From Siphlonurus alternatus (taxonomy: Eukaryota; Arthropoda; Insecta; Ephemeroptera; Siphlonuridae): 64,000 nt of DNA. The stretch lies in contig OX463786.1 of NCBI GenBank assembly GCA_949825025.1, forward strand, positions 13,177,309-13,241,308. The letters are read 5' to 3'. The stretch's first letter is position 1; every line of letters starts with the position of its first letter. Both the position numbers and the translations under genes were made by a program. Shown here piece after piece: positions 13,301-23,840 of the stretch. The notes under the pieces were generated by a model. That model was not told the origin of the DNA, searched no databases, and worked only from the letters and a program-made list of their open reading frames with translations.

Positions 13301-15228
13301 CTGTCCTGGACTACAGTGGACTGTCTGAGCTTCAATGGACTAATTTGAACTAGACTCTGGACTGTCTGAGCTGCGGTGGACTGTCCTGGACTGCAGTGGA
13401 CTGTCTGAGCTTTAATGGACTAATTTGAACTAGACTGGACTGTCTGAGCTGCGGTGAACTGTCCTGGACTGCAGTGGACTATCTGAGCTTTAATGGACTA
13501 ATTTGAACTAGACTGGACTGTCTGAGCTTCAATTAACTAATTTGAACTAGACTGGACTGTCTGAGCTGCATTGGACTGCCACTGTACTGGTTTGAACTAA
13601 ACTGGACTGTCTGAGCTGCGGTAGACTGTCCTGGACTACAGTGGACTGTCTGAGCTTCAATGGACTAATTTTAACTAGACTGGACTGTCTGAGCTGCGGT
13701 GAACTGTCCTGGACTGCAGTGGACTGTCTGAGCTTCAATTAACTAATTTGAACTAGACTGGACTGTCTGAGCTGCATTGGACTGCCGCTGAGCTGTTTTG
13801 AGCTAAACTGGACTGTCTGAGCTGTGGTGGACTGTCCTGGACTGCAGTGGACTGTCTGAGCTTCAATGGACTAATTTGAACTAGACTGGACTGTCTGAGC
13901 TGCGTTGGACTTTCGCTGAACAGGTTTGAGCTAAACTGGCCTGTCTAAGCTGCGGTGGGCTGTCCTGGACTACAGTGGCCGTTTGAGCTTAAATGGACTA
14001 ATTTGAACTAGACGGGACTGTCTGAGCTGAAGTGGACTGTCTGAGCTTCAATAAACTAATTTGAACTAGACTGGACTGTCTGAGCTGCATTGGACTGCCG
14101 CTGAATTGGTTTGAACTAAACTGGACTTTCTGAGCTGCGGTGGACTGTCCTGGACTACAGGACTAGTTTGAGCTAGCTGAAGCTACTTTGAGCTGCAGAA
14201 AGGTTATGAGCTGATATGAACTAATTCAAACTGCATTGAACTGCAGCAATTTTGAGCAGGAAACAGCTCAGAATAGTTAAAAAAACATTTGAACTGATTT
14301 GAGCTTCACTGTTCAAAACAGTCCAGAATATTAGCTCATTTGAACTGCATGAGCTGATTTGAACTACCTTAATCAGCTCAGACCAGTCCAGATTTAGACG
14401 TGGGTTATTATATATTGGTGGATTAGGATTATACATCCACTTTTTTTATTTATATAACTTCTTTTACGAAATAATAATTTAAACAATTAATTTGCAATTG
14501 CAGCTAGCTTTTGTGAAATTTTATTTAACTTTGGCACTGTATTGTTATAGGTACACTGTATGTTTGTATATTTTTTGGACAGGCAACGTTTTTTGCACTG
14601 TTTCCGAAAAGCATATCAAAAAATAGAATTTAATTGCCAAATAAAATAAAAGGGATTACACAGTGTATAATATTTATTAAATTTTAAAAAATTTAATTTG
14701 GCGCTGATGAAAGAAAATTCATATTTCATATTCCATGATGAAAAAAAAAAATATCCTTTATAGATTTTACGACAGTGAAAATTGTGAATAATATTAGCAT
14801 GCTTACATATTATATTATAATGCATTATGTTTTCAGAACAAAATATTATTGTTTTAATGTTAAAATTTTCACACAACATACATAATATATGAACACTGTA
14901 ATCCTCAGTATATGCATATTACTGATAAATAATTTTACTCACCGCATATCGTTGCAGCAGGTACTTGTATGCATACTGGCACTGGTGTTACGGTGGGGTA
15001 AAAGCTTTTTAATGTACAATTAGAATTTGAGTTCTTCGAAGACATATGTTTCTGGTGCTTAGTCCCTTTCATGTGGCTAGTCAACGCTGCTGTTCCCATG
15101 TTGCTCAATTTGACTACAGATTTACAAAGTTTGCAAAATGCCAAGTTTGAGTGATATGACTCTCCTATCCAGGGTTTATAAAATTCATCCTCTAACCAAA
15201 GTTTATTAAAACGTGTTAGATTAGCCAT
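4366..15228 (-). CDS. hAT-like transposase gene, two exons, intact (798 aa)
   Basis: Exon 1 is 15228..14943 and exon 2 is 6476..4366 (minus strand). The donor TGCG|GTGAG and acceptor CTCCAG|AA join in frame: phase 1 gives a GAA codon. The product has a BED-like zinc finger near the N-terminus (C32-x2-C35, H52-x5-H58), a Ser/Thr/Ala-rich linker (about 96-145), and an RNase-H-like region with a CxxH motif (GSCGIHVTHN). Near residue 677 is HGNAFLERGFSVN, which resembles the hAT C-terminal dimerisation motif (NAxxERxFS). A Lys/Glu-rich, probably coiled-coil tail covers the last 55 residues or so. No stop or frameshift interrupts the 702 codons of exon 2. The start is the first ATG (15226-15228); the frame stays open five codons upstream without another ATG. 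The intron (8466 bp) is nearly filled by the satellite foldback at 6818-14404. It could be a mobile element or a domesticated host gene: I see no terminal inverted repeats around the exons. Family assignment is by motif recall. Confidence 0.75.
6840..7812 (+). repeat. 79-bp satellite array, left arm
   Basis: Head-to-tail monomers containing GCAGTCCAGGAC, TCCATCGCAGCTCAGAATAG and GCGTCCAATACATTATAGCA. The start of AGCAGCTGTACTG recurs at 7301, 7380, 7459, 7538, 7617 and 7696, spaced 79 bp each time (one unit at 7378-7384 has GTT). Units become shorter and more degenerate toward 6840. Confidence 0.9.
7813..9462. other. Loop of the outer foldback element
   Basis: Mostly single-copy AT-rich DNA. 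It holds an imperfect duplication (7836-7910 and 7970-8045, each with CACACAAAA(T/C)GGTACTCAC), a TATGCAT-rich tract (8450-8640), a diverged hairpin (8876-9000, TTTCACA ... TGTGAAAG), and a promoter-like segment near 9180. No credible gene. Confidence 0.6.
9182..9266 (+). promoter_or_regulatory. ACAAGATGGC start-like motif with short ORF (outer loop)
   Basis: ACAAGATGGCGC matches the YY1-type motif that often overlaps start codons of TATA-less promoters. The ATG at 9189 opens a 26-codon frame (MALCAAQFLAQCMMGID...) with a possible donor GATG|GTGAAA at about 9240. It may be a captured or resident first exon. This is inference from motifs only. Confidence 0.25.
9463..9637 (-). repeat. 79-bp satellite array, right arm (first segment)
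   Basis: Reverse orientation of the satellite at 6840-7812: units of GGACTGTCTGAGCTGCGG, GGACTGTCCTGGACTGC and GAACTAGACTGG. It is cut off by the inner element at 9638. Confidence 0.85.
10030..10530 (-). repeat. ~78-bp tandem array in left arm of inner element
   Basis: Units with AAAGTCCCCTCATGCAAATTG followed by GACACATTTTGACATATTTTG. AAAGTCCCC recurs at 10114, 10192, 10270, 10347 and 10425, spacing 77-78 bp. Confidence 0.85.
10975..11700 (+). other. Unique segment with promoter-like motifs inside inner element
   Basis: GGTCACATGACCGGAAGTCATGTGAC (two E-box-like halves around an ETS-like ACCGGAAGT) at about 10973-10998 is followed 22 bp later by ACAAGATGGCTGACGC, an ATG (11022) in YY1-like context. 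Its frame stops after 7 codons. Further on, TTTCAG|GTATCCATGG (11634-11648) and TTTG|GTGAGC (about 11690) look like an exon's borders. This could be captured host promoter and exon sequence. Unproven. Confidence 0.3.
11800..12240 (+). repeat. ~78-bp tandem array, right arm of inner element
   Basis: Units with GGTTGATAAAAG, CGTGAAAGTTC and GTCAAAATGAGTGAATTTG. GGTTGATAAAAG recurs at 11884, 11962, 12040 and 12119, spacing 78-79 bp. Confidence 0.85.
12240..12850. repeat. Longer diverged repeat units near end of inner element
   Basis: About 190-240 bp units, each with GCGAGCCAATATACCTGAAAG, GTCGAGCGAAGTATTTCGG and AAAAGGGGCGAAATTTAGGT. They start near 12240, 12420 and 12615. Confidence 0.7.
12875..14390 (-). 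repeat. 79-bp satellite family, right arm (main segment)
   Basis: Reverse-oriented copies of the outer satellite with higher-order variation: CTTCAATTAACTAATTTG and GCTGTACTGGTTTGAGC alternate with the basic GGACTGTCTGAGCTGCGG unit. Blocks 12885-13125 and 13205-13435 are near-identical, implying segmental duplication. Degenerate after 14160. Confidence 0.85.
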
Positions 15229-15773
15229 ATTAGTAAGGAACAAAAAAAAATAGCACAGAAGATTTTATGATTTAATTTACGTGAATCAGGAATGAAGTGG
15301 AATGATGAATGATGCTGCAAATAAAAGGAAGAAGATATTAGACATGTTTAAATATATTTCCTTTTGCACGTACCCTCTAAAGTTTATCTATGAATAAAAA
15401 TACGTACCTCTTTAAAATAATAAATTCCTTAATCTTGTTATGCATAGAGCATAGAGATTCGTCACATTTTAAAAATGTTTAGCTTCCAAAGAAGCATGAA
15501 CAGATGAACACGAGCCACGAGACAAGGAAGAAATCCAAAATGGCAAATTTTAGTGAGCAAAAAAAAAAAAATGCTCATTGCGGGGCCTCAAGATCCTAGT
15601 CAAAAATCGCGGAAGAATCAAGTGAGCCCTGCAACGAGCATACGGTATTTGATAAATAAGGTTTACCAACAAAAATATTCTTCAGAAAAATTTTACTAAA
15701 AAGACGCATTCTAATTTTAGCCAACATTTAAAAAAAAATACTAAAACTGTTAAAATGTTTAAACAAAAAACGA

Positions 15774-15893
15774 ATTTCCAGGTTTTTCGTGATTTTTTTG
15801 GAAATTCCATGATTTTTCCCGGTTTTTCCAGAGGGTTCGAAATTCCATGATATTTCCCGGTATTCCAGGTTTTTCCAGTTGGTATACACCCTG
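15774..15893 (-). mobile_element. CAGGGTGTATACC MITE
   Basis: Reverse copy ending GGTATACACCCTG, with GAAATTCCATGATATTTCCC. This type is widespread in metazoan genomes. Confidence 0.6.
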
Positions 15894-15956
15894 ATATACA
15901 GTATTATTTATTTCTACCAAAAGATTCTTAAGAAGCAATGCAACTTTTTTCACCTG

Positions 15957-16311
15957 TTAAGGGTAAGGTAACGCCACCAATGTTAAAAAAAATCCCTCAC
16001 ACAAAAATTCTGAAAAAAATTTAAAATGTTCTCCTCTACACCCCCTATCAGTAGCTAAAATATCAGGTATACAAATACGATCTAGTTTTTGAGTTATAAA
16101 TTTTTAAAGTTGACTAATTTAACATGGAAGTTTCATTTCTCCATGTTAAAATAGTCAACTTTAAAAATTTATAACTCAAAAACTAGATCGTATTTGTATA
16201 CCTGATATTTTAGCTACTGCTAGGGAGTGTAGAGGAGAACATTTTAAATTTTTTTCAGAATTTTTGTGTGAGGGATTTTTTTTAACATTGGTGGCGTTAC
16301 CTTACCCTTAA
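15957..16311. mobile_element. TTAA MITE family D, copy 1
   Basis: Near-perfect palindrome TTAAGGGTAAGGTAACGCCA ... complement, core AACATGGAAGTTTCATTTC. In the CHTOP/hAT-like intergenic region. Confidence 0.85.
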
Positions 16312-16547
16312 CAGATTTAAAGAGAGAATATTTATCATACCTGTTAACGCAATAACTTTACAAAACGCTTGATAAAATTTTGCAAATAACTAAATAACTT
16401 GCAATATTTTCATATCTAAATTAATCTTGTTCTATTTGCAATAAGATTTGTTTTTCGTTTGCTTCATTGTTAAAATGTAAATTTTATCCAAAATAGAAGA
16501 AGGGATATTTTAAATTAGCAGCTATAGATGATGTAAAAAGCATATTT

Positions 16548-16787
16548 AATAGAGGCTTCATGTCAGCTAATTTTGTAGTATTCCCACCATAAAAATATAT
16601 AAATAAAAATTGCTTTTTTAGCATTAAAGATTTTTTTTAGAAGAAAATAAGCTCTTGACTCATTATTAGAAGACCCCTAAATGGGGAGGGGGGGGGTAGG
16701 AGATGGTATCAAATTCATAGCTTTAATAGTTACTGAGAAAAAATTCAAATTTTCTAACATGGTGGCTCATGGAGAAAATTTTCCCAC
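16548..16787 (-). repeat. Dispersed repeat family T, copy 1
   Basis: Shares AGGCTTCATGTCAGCTAATTT, AGACCCCTAAATGGGG and ATTCAAATTTTCTAACATGGT with 42238-42465 (reverse) and 61497-61560. Confidence 0.6.
16722..16727 (-). terminator. Possible CHTOP poly(A) signal (ATTAAA)
   Basis: ATTAAA on the minus strand about 135 nt after the CHTOP stop codon. It is inside a dispersed repeat (16548-16787). No better AATAAA is closer. Confidence 0.35.
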
Positions 16788-16860
16788 CAGCACACTTGAA
16801 GCCTCCATTACAGACACACAAATTATGCCTGAAGAACACGGAATGTAAGAAATAGTATAC

Positions 16861-19800
16861 TTACTGACCTGCCATGTACTCATCGAGTTGAGTGTCAAGT
16901 TCGTCTCTGGTAGGTACAGGTAGGTTCTGTCTGGCTGCTCCCCCGCGACCACGCCCTCTTTGCTGTCCTCGTAGCTGGCCACGCCCCCTCATCATCTGTC
17001 CACCACGGCCACCGCGACCGCGAGCTACGCCTCTTTGGATGCCAACGCCTCGAGTGCGAGGAGAGAAGTTGCCGCGACCACGCCTGAAGACATTAAGGTC
17101 GTAGGTAAAATGGGGTACTGACAAAAAAAAAAAAATGTTTCAAGTTTTTGTCAACATTTCAAAAGGCACGAGAATTTCATCAAGAACGAGCCCTATTAAA
17201 GCATTCTACGACAATTTCCTGATTTTATATGAATTTTTAAAACTTCTCAATAATGACGTCACAATGGGCTTACGGGGTGTAATTTTTTTAATGGCTCAAT
17301 CAAAAGAGGAGGTAGAAAAATATCCCTTAGATTTTTTTGCGATTTTTTTTAGCACTGCATCATACCTAGAATGGAGATTAAAAATGTCTCTTGACCTGGA
17401 GGCTCCATCCGCGACGCCTATGACGTCACTACATTCTTTGGTTCAACTATATAACACTTGTAAAAAATTATTGCATTGTTGCTTGTTTATTAAAAATAAT
17501 CATTTGTTTCCATAGCAACGTGTTTGTTTAGAAGCATTATATAGTTGAACCAAAGAATGTAATGACGTCATAGGCGTTGCGGATGGAGCCTCCAGGTCAA
17601 GAGACATTTTTAATCTCCATTCTAGGTATGATGCAGTGCTTAAAAAAATCTAAAAAAAAATCTAAGGGTTATTTTTCGATGACCCTTAGAAGAAGGGTTA
17701 TCGAAAATCTTTTGAATGAGCCAGTAAAAAAATGACACCCCGTAAGCCCATATTGAATCTTAAATGGGAAAATAGATCAGTTAACATTGCCAAACCCCAT
17801 ACTTAATATTGAAATGTAACCAAAACTTCATTTGCTAGGTGTTTAGGTGCTAGAATCACGATAATTAAAATTTTAAATTCCTACCTCAATAACTTTTCAT
17901 TTTAGTAATGTTAACTGATGCATTTTCTCATTTAAGAAGCAATGTTGTGACATCATCAAAATATGCTTTAAAAATTCATATAAAATCAGCAAATTGTCGT
18001 AGAATGCTCTAATAGGGTTCGTTCTTCATAGAATTCACAGTAATTTTTACTAGTATTGCTAACTCAAATACCGGTCAGTACCCCATTGAAGGGATTTAGT
18101 GAAGACAGTTGAGACATAACTGAAGTTCACAGTAGAATAAAGTTGACAAAAGAGAGAATTAAAACCAGGTATTGACATAATAAAATATCAGAGCTGCGCT
18201 ACTGGCTTAAGTAGGTTTATTGTGTCAATTAAAGAGTAATATATTGCTCGTAATTCCCAAAATAAGAACTACTTGTATTCAAGAAAATGCTCACAGATTA
18301 CAATGAGGTAACTGCAGTTGTCAGCCAAAATTGTAAGCAAATAATATTATTTAAATTTCATGACTTGATAAGACATAAATCAATTAAAAACACAGTTCTA
18401 ATAAATAATAATAATAATAATAATTTTTATTCTGATAAATTGGTTGTACATTACAACATATATCACGTCATTCAATAAATTATTTTAACCCTACAAAAAA
18501 AGTAATAAAGCTTAATATACATATTTATCTCATCTTAATAAAAATCATACATTATGAATCACATCTTCCAAGTTTCTGAAATACAACATGTAATTACAAT
18601 TACATAAAAAACAATAAAATACAGTAATTAAACGTCCGATATTTTATAACTTCCATATCAGTGCACAGGGATTTTTTAATCTTCAATACTAATCATTGCC
18701 GTGTCGTAAGACCAGAAAACTTAACAAAAGTTCAAAACCCATGAATTTCTGGGGTGTATATTTGTTAGCACTGCTATCACTCAAGAGTGTCGCTAACAAT
18801 CTGGAACCTCTCAAAGTCAAGTTCAATTTTCTGTCCATAAGACATGGCAATATTAAGGTTTCAGAAAACTGTTTTCAATCAAAGTAATCTCAGTTTCGCT
18901 CTGACCTGTTGTTGAAGTTGTTGTTGTAGCCGCCAACTTGCTGGAGGTTCTGGCCTCGTCCTCGTGGAGAGAAGTAGCCGGCAGACCCGCGAACAAGCCC
19001 TGCACCAATCAGATTGCTGCATTAGTCAATGGCCAATCACAGCTCACTGGCAAGATACCATAACGATTTAACTATGAACTACCAGAAATTTAATCTGATA
19101 GTTTTAAATTACTTCATGCTAAACCTTTTTCAATGTTAAAACATTTGCAACATAAAGGATATGTTTTTTCTTTCTTTTCTAATTATAGCCACCACCCAAC
19201 TAATAAAATAGAAATATACAACACCCAATTGCATATCATCCCTCGTCCGGAATAATAAGCTATCTGCCTACCAAAATTCAAATGCAATAATGAGCTGTCT
19301 GCTTTACCAGGTGAATGCAATTTTAATGTAAAAGGAAAAACAGACAGCTCATTATTGCATTTGAATTTTGGAAGGCAGATAGCTCATTATTCCGGACGAG
19401 GGACGATATATCTAAACTTCACTGTATCGATTTTGATTAAAGCAATAATTAAAAACAACAAACTTAAAAATTATACTTAATCTATTTAATTTGAAGCCAA
19501 GTTTCTAGAGAACAACCAAAATTTAGTTCTCTGCCCTCAAAGCTTCTGTGGCTTACATCAGGTTACATAAAACATTTCCTCACCTCTGGCCCCTCTGTTC
19601 TGTCCTCCGCGTCCCCTCAGTCCGGTGGCTCGAGGAGAGTTGTTGAGTCCGGCACGTCTGAATGGAGTACCTCCACGGACTGAAACAAGACGCAGCAAGT
19701 TAGACTCTCAGGAGAGCCTAGATGGAAATAATTTTGTGACTTTTGTTATCAAGAGCATCTCGACATGGTAGCAGAAGTTTATTGAAAAGATGATTCAATA

Positions 19801-22588
19801 GAATTTTATTTTAATCTTGATATCTTGAAAGTAATAAGGACTTGACACTTTTTATGACATTCCATATTTTACATAAAAGGCAACTGTAAATCTAAAAACT
19901 CCCTTCTATTCATTTTCAATAAACTGAGTAAAGTTTATTGTATTTGTTGATTTTTATTTTTTTTAAAAAAAAGCAATAATTTCCTTTTAAAAAAAATTTT
20001 CCTTCGCCTAAAATATTACTTATCTTGTGTTCAGTATAGGGGGCAAATTAACAGTCAAAGCATTTTTTCCTACACTAAATAATACCCATGCCCTAAATTA
20101 AATGCCTGTTTTGTTCCTGGTCCAGAGTAATGAACTATTTCTCATATATACAAAAATGAGCTCTAATTGTAAGAACACAGCTTATTTTTAAATATTGAAG
20201 GCAGGCAACTCATTATTCTGTACTAGTGACAGTTTCTCTTCTCTTACTTCAAATACACTGCTTACCTCTTATTCCTCCCACGGCACCGGTGAGCACCCTT
20301 CCTGCCCCCCTCGCACCCCTGGCTCGCATCCCTCTTCCTCTCCAGCCCAGCCTGGCACGGGCCGAGAGAGTCAGGCGGTCCTTTACGCTCACAAACTGAG
20401 GCTGCACGCTGCCCGCAAGGCCCACACGCTGACGCATGTTACGCTGTGAACATCTTTTATCAGTACGAGCACATTCAGAGACCTCAGTGTCTTGGTCAGA
20501 AAATTGAAATAATTTCAAATTTTTCCTGGATGGTAGCTCCACTATCGCATGACAGTGGTGCTACATGGAACTACTTAAGGTAACACGGATCAGCTGGCCC
20601 AATGGTAAAAAAATCCCATTCATAAAAATTATGAAAAAAAAAAAATGAAAAGTTCTCCTCTACATCCTCTATCAGTAGGTAAAATATCAGGTATACAAAA
20701 ACGAGCTAGTTTTCGAGTTATGAATTTTTAAAGTTGACTAATTTAACATGGAGAAATGGAACTTCCATGTTGAAGTAGTCAACTTTAAAAATTAAAATAA
20801 CTTGAAAACTAGCACGTTTTTGTATACCTGATATTTTACCTACTGATAGGGGATGTAGAGGAGAACATTTCAATTTTTTTTTCATCATTTTTATAAATGG
20901 GATTTTTTTAGCATTGGGCCAGCTGATCCGTATTATCTCTACCTTAAAATGTTAATTTACTTTCTGACCATAAGACACACAGGGCTCTGATAGTTCCTGA
21001 ATAAAAACTGATTACAGTGCTTTCAATTTGAAACATATATTTCATTTTAAATGTACTGTCAATGCAACAAAAAATTTCCCTCATTAAGAGATAAGACATT
21101 ATTAGCATCTATATATTGTTTGAATGCTAGCGGGAAATTTTCAAAGGCAAAGAGTGTATATTATAAGATTTTAAGGTACATAAAATTTATACACAAAGGT
21201 GTACTGTTTGAATCAAAACATGAAATAATATTACTCTTTGCTTTTCAAATAAAAAAATTGAATTATAAACACATCCCCCATTTTAAAATACTACTGTATA
21301 TTTATTTATTATTTTTATATTATTATTTTATTAATAAAATTGTAATCTACAATTCCAAGTAAGCAGAGATTAGAGAAGTTTAAATTTCTTTTACATTCCC
21401 CAATTGGGTTTTGGGTATTTATTTGTTATTATTTTTCCCTCCAAACTATGTATTTTTAACCCAATAAACAATTATTATTATTACTAAATATTTTACTTTT
21501 ACCCAGACTCAGCCCCCCCCCCCTCCCCCACAAAAGCCTCTTTAATCCTTTAATCCTGAGTCTCATATATCCTACCCCGACTCACGCATCCCCCGCTACA
21601 AAAACCTCTTTAATCCTTAAATCCTGAGTCTCATATATCCTACCCCGACTCACGCATCCCCCGCTACAAAAACCTTTTTAATCCTGAGTGCCGCTGCCAC
21701 AGCGGGTCTGTTCTCCATCTGCATGGCCAGTCTTCTGTTCTTGGCCGACGCTCGCTGTAACGTCGCTCTCGCCTGTCGCATCGCCTCCACACGTCCTCCA
21801 GCGACGCTCATCGAAGGTCCGGCTGCCATCTCGACTGCTGCTCGTTCATTTTGTTGTCGCAGAAACGTAAAACTGCCAGGGGAATAAAAACCAAGGCCCT
21901 TTTGCCCTCAGCCTTTTTTTTTTCTAGCCATTTTAAGGCTCTTTTATGTGTGCATATATTAAATGCAACCTCCCTCTTTTTTATAATTATATAAAATAAG
22001 AGGGGTAAGAGCATTTATATATTTTAATAATTTAGAATTTAAAAAATTAATAAATAAACAAGTGGTTGTGTTTTAAGAAAGTAAAAAAAATGGTTAAAAA
22101 TATTAAATTTTTGACTCTGAAGTCAATAATTGATGGCTTTTATAAACCGAGAGAACTTTTTTTTTAAAAGTCTCATAAATGCCCATTTATTTGTATAACA
22201 TTAAACTCACAATTGAGTTTTTTTTTTTTTATATAATGATGTAACTCTTTACAGAGTTATGATTTCTAATTTGTAAAAAAAAATGATCTTTCGATCATTT
22301 GGGCATAATAAGGTTTTTATAGTCATGGAGATGACTTTTAACTAATAAAAATACCCCAAAAAAATATGGGTTTAAAAAAAGGCTGGTTTTTGCCTATATA
22401 AGAGGCTTATCGAGTGTAGAAAACCCGTTTCATAATGGTTCTTCCTTCTATACTCCAAAAAAATACTTCAGGTTATGCCTTCATTATTAATATTATTTTC
22501 GTAGAATTCCATATTTGTAGTAGTGTTCTCACCGTTCATTCAGAGAAATAGAAGTTTTGTTCCGTAGAACGATCTTCTTTAAAGACAT
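16861..22588 (-). CDS. CHTOP: CHTOP, chromatin target of PRMT1 (281 aa)
   Basis: Coding exons (minus): 22588-22533, 21872-21674, 20443-20266, 19679-19584, 18999-18906, 17083-16861. Phases 2,0,1,1,2 close exactly at TAA. CHTOP is a nuclear Arg/Gly-rich protein that binds PRMT1 and works with the TREX complex in mRNA export. The N-terminus MSLKKIVLRNKTSISLNER matches the vertebrate KVVLKS..MSLNER block. Exon 2 carries KNRRLAMQMENRPAVAAAL, matching the conserved RNRRLAQQMENRPSVQAAL. Exons 3-6 are GAR-rich (RGRG, RGG), the substrate region for arginine methylation. The end DELDTQLDEYM is the conserved FoP C-terminal motif. An acceptor at 22600 (TTTCAG|GACCC), 12 nt before ATG, implies an upstream 5'UTR exon that I could not place. 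The exon 2 donor (AAG|GTTTTT) is weak. Oddity: only one LDxxLDxYM motif, where human has two. The reading TCA|GTAAGT just before the stop could be a splice donor into a missed last exon. Confidence 0.9.
17109..18086. mobile_element. ~1-kb hairpin element in CHTOP intron 5
   Basis: AAAATGGGGTACTGAC at 17109-17124 and GGTCAGTACCCCATT at 18072-18086, with a palindrome centred near 17490 (GCGACGCCTATGACGTCA and complement). It ends 26 bp from the acceptor of CHTOP exon 6. The interior resembles 31844-32304. Confidence 0.7.
19233..19410. mobile_element. Hairpin MITE family M, copy 1
   Basis: CCCTCGTCCGGAATAATAAGC ... complement; inner CAATAATGAGCTGTCTGC. In CHTOP intron 4. Confidence 0.8.
20575..20947. 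mobile_element. TTAA MITE family E, copy 1
   Basis: TTAAGGTAACACGGATCAGC ... complement, core shared with family D (TTCTCCTCTACATCCTCTATC). In CHTOP intron 2. Confidence 0.85.
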
Positions 22589-22600
22589 TTTCAAAGGGTC
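22589..22600 (-). other. CHTOP: 5'UTR part of CHTOP exon with upstream acceptor
   Basis: A pyrimidine-rich stretch ending TTTCAG lies directly upstream (22601-22606), so the coding start is not in the first transcribed exon. The first, non-coding exon and promoter should lie between here and 25558. Confidence 0.6.
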
Positions 22601-22799
22601 CTGAAACAAATAAAAAAAAACAAGAATCCTGTTACAAATGATATTGTATAATTTTTCAAGAACATAATATATGCATATATGTTTTCTTAATTAAATCTCA
22701 AAAGGAAGGAGTTAACAGAATGGCAGTAAAATTTATAAATAAGAACTTTACAAAATGCAATCTAATTTGAGAGCAAATGAATATTAAAACATAATCTTC

Positions 22800-23191
22800 T
22801 TAAGGGTAAGATAACACGAACAATCGATTGTTGTAGTCCATTTGATTAACATGTAAACCTTAGCAACCTCATAATGATTCTGATTTTTTTTTTTGAGAGA
22901 CAGTTCTTGGCACCAAAAAAACATGGAAATTTTTTTAAAACAATCGTACGATCCAATTTTTTAAATTAATTTCTTAGTTTAGGTCTCCATGGGAAAGCCC
23001 TGTACTGAAAATTTAAAAAATTCATTTAAAAAAATTGGATTGTCCGATTGTTTTGAAATTTTTTCCACATTTTTTTGGTGCTAAGAACTGTCTCTCAAAA
23101 AAATTTCAGAATTATTATGAGGTTGCTAAGGTTTACATGTTAATAAAATGGGACCATCAACAATCGATTGTTCGTGTTATCTTACCCTTAA
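22800..23191. mobile_element. TTAA MITE family C, copy 1
   Basis: TTAAGGGTAAGATAACACGA ... complement, with ACAATCGATTGT near each end and a central GGTCTCCATGGGAAAGCCC. About 200 bp upstream of the CHTOP coding start. Confidence 0.85.
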
Positions 23192-23364
23192 GTGATGTTA
23201 AAGTTAAAATAAAGTACAGTATGCAAATAATTTATTTCAATGCAAAGATAGAGAGTTATTACCCCTCTCCCCTCTCAAATGAATCACATTATAGGTAATA
23301 CCGGTACAGTATGTATGCATACATAGATCCTGTCTAGGTTACCAAAGATCTCATAATTAAGGTT

Positions 23365-23486
23365 TTAGTCGCGGATCCAAGGGGGGGGGGGAGGGCTGCA
23401 GCCTTACCCCCCGAAATTTTGAATTTAACATGGGCATATATAGGCATTTTCTCCCACTCCATTTTTTTCTGGATCCGCGCCTGATA
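23365..23486. mobile_element. GCGGATCC-ended MITE, copy 1
   Basis: GTCGCGGATCCAAGGG ... CTGGATCCGCGCCTG, with a G-run and ACATGGGCATATATAGGC inside. Confidence 0.6.
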
Positions 23487-23503
23487 AAATTATGCACACA
23501 ATA

Positions 23504-23622
23504 GGCCTGTTTGTAAACCCTGCTCGGTGTACACTTTCTACACCCAATCGACCTTATATTGTATGTAAATAAGGTCGATTGGGTGCAGAAAGTGTACACC
23601 AAGCAGGGTTTACGAACAGGCC
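23504..23622. mobile_element. Harbinger-like mini-hairpin
   Basis: GGCCTGTTTGTAAACCCTGC ... complement, core AATCGACCTTATATTG. 119 bp, TA on both sides. Confidence 0.7.
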
Positions 23623-23840
23623 TAGTATTACATTCCAAAAGGGTTCTTAATAAAGCTCAATAACCTATATAATTTATGCATACACTTCAACCCATTTAAA
23701 CGATGCAGTGGTATATATATAATTTGCATTATATATGTAACAGAATCTCTGAAGTTTGGAAATGTTGCACGTATGCATATGCATAATACAGTGTGTATGA
23801 CAGTATGATAGATTAGATTAACGATCTGCGGCAAATGTGG

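Larger units (their letters stand above)
6818..14404. mobile_element. 7.6-kb satellite-armed foldback DNA element
   Basis: Terminal inverted repeats: cccacgtctaaatct at 6818-6832 and its exact complement at 14390-14404, with weaker similarity continuing inward. The flanks read CATT| and |TTAT, consistent with a 2-bp TT duplication. The left arm is a 79-bp tandem array (6840-7812). The right arm is the same satellite in reverse orientation (9463-9637 plus 12875-14390), split by a second element at 9638-12874. The loop is 7813-9462. It occupies most of the intron of the hAT-like gene. No transposase ORF is visible, so it is non-autonomous or decayed. Confidence 0.75.

Noticed and set aside
12328..13738. 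ORFs in the satellite arrays
   Set aside because: Periodic translations of tandem repeats.
16767..16982. 71-codon minus ORF extending past the CHTOP stop
   Set aside because: Different frame from the Arg/Gly-rich exon and partly within a dispersed repeat.
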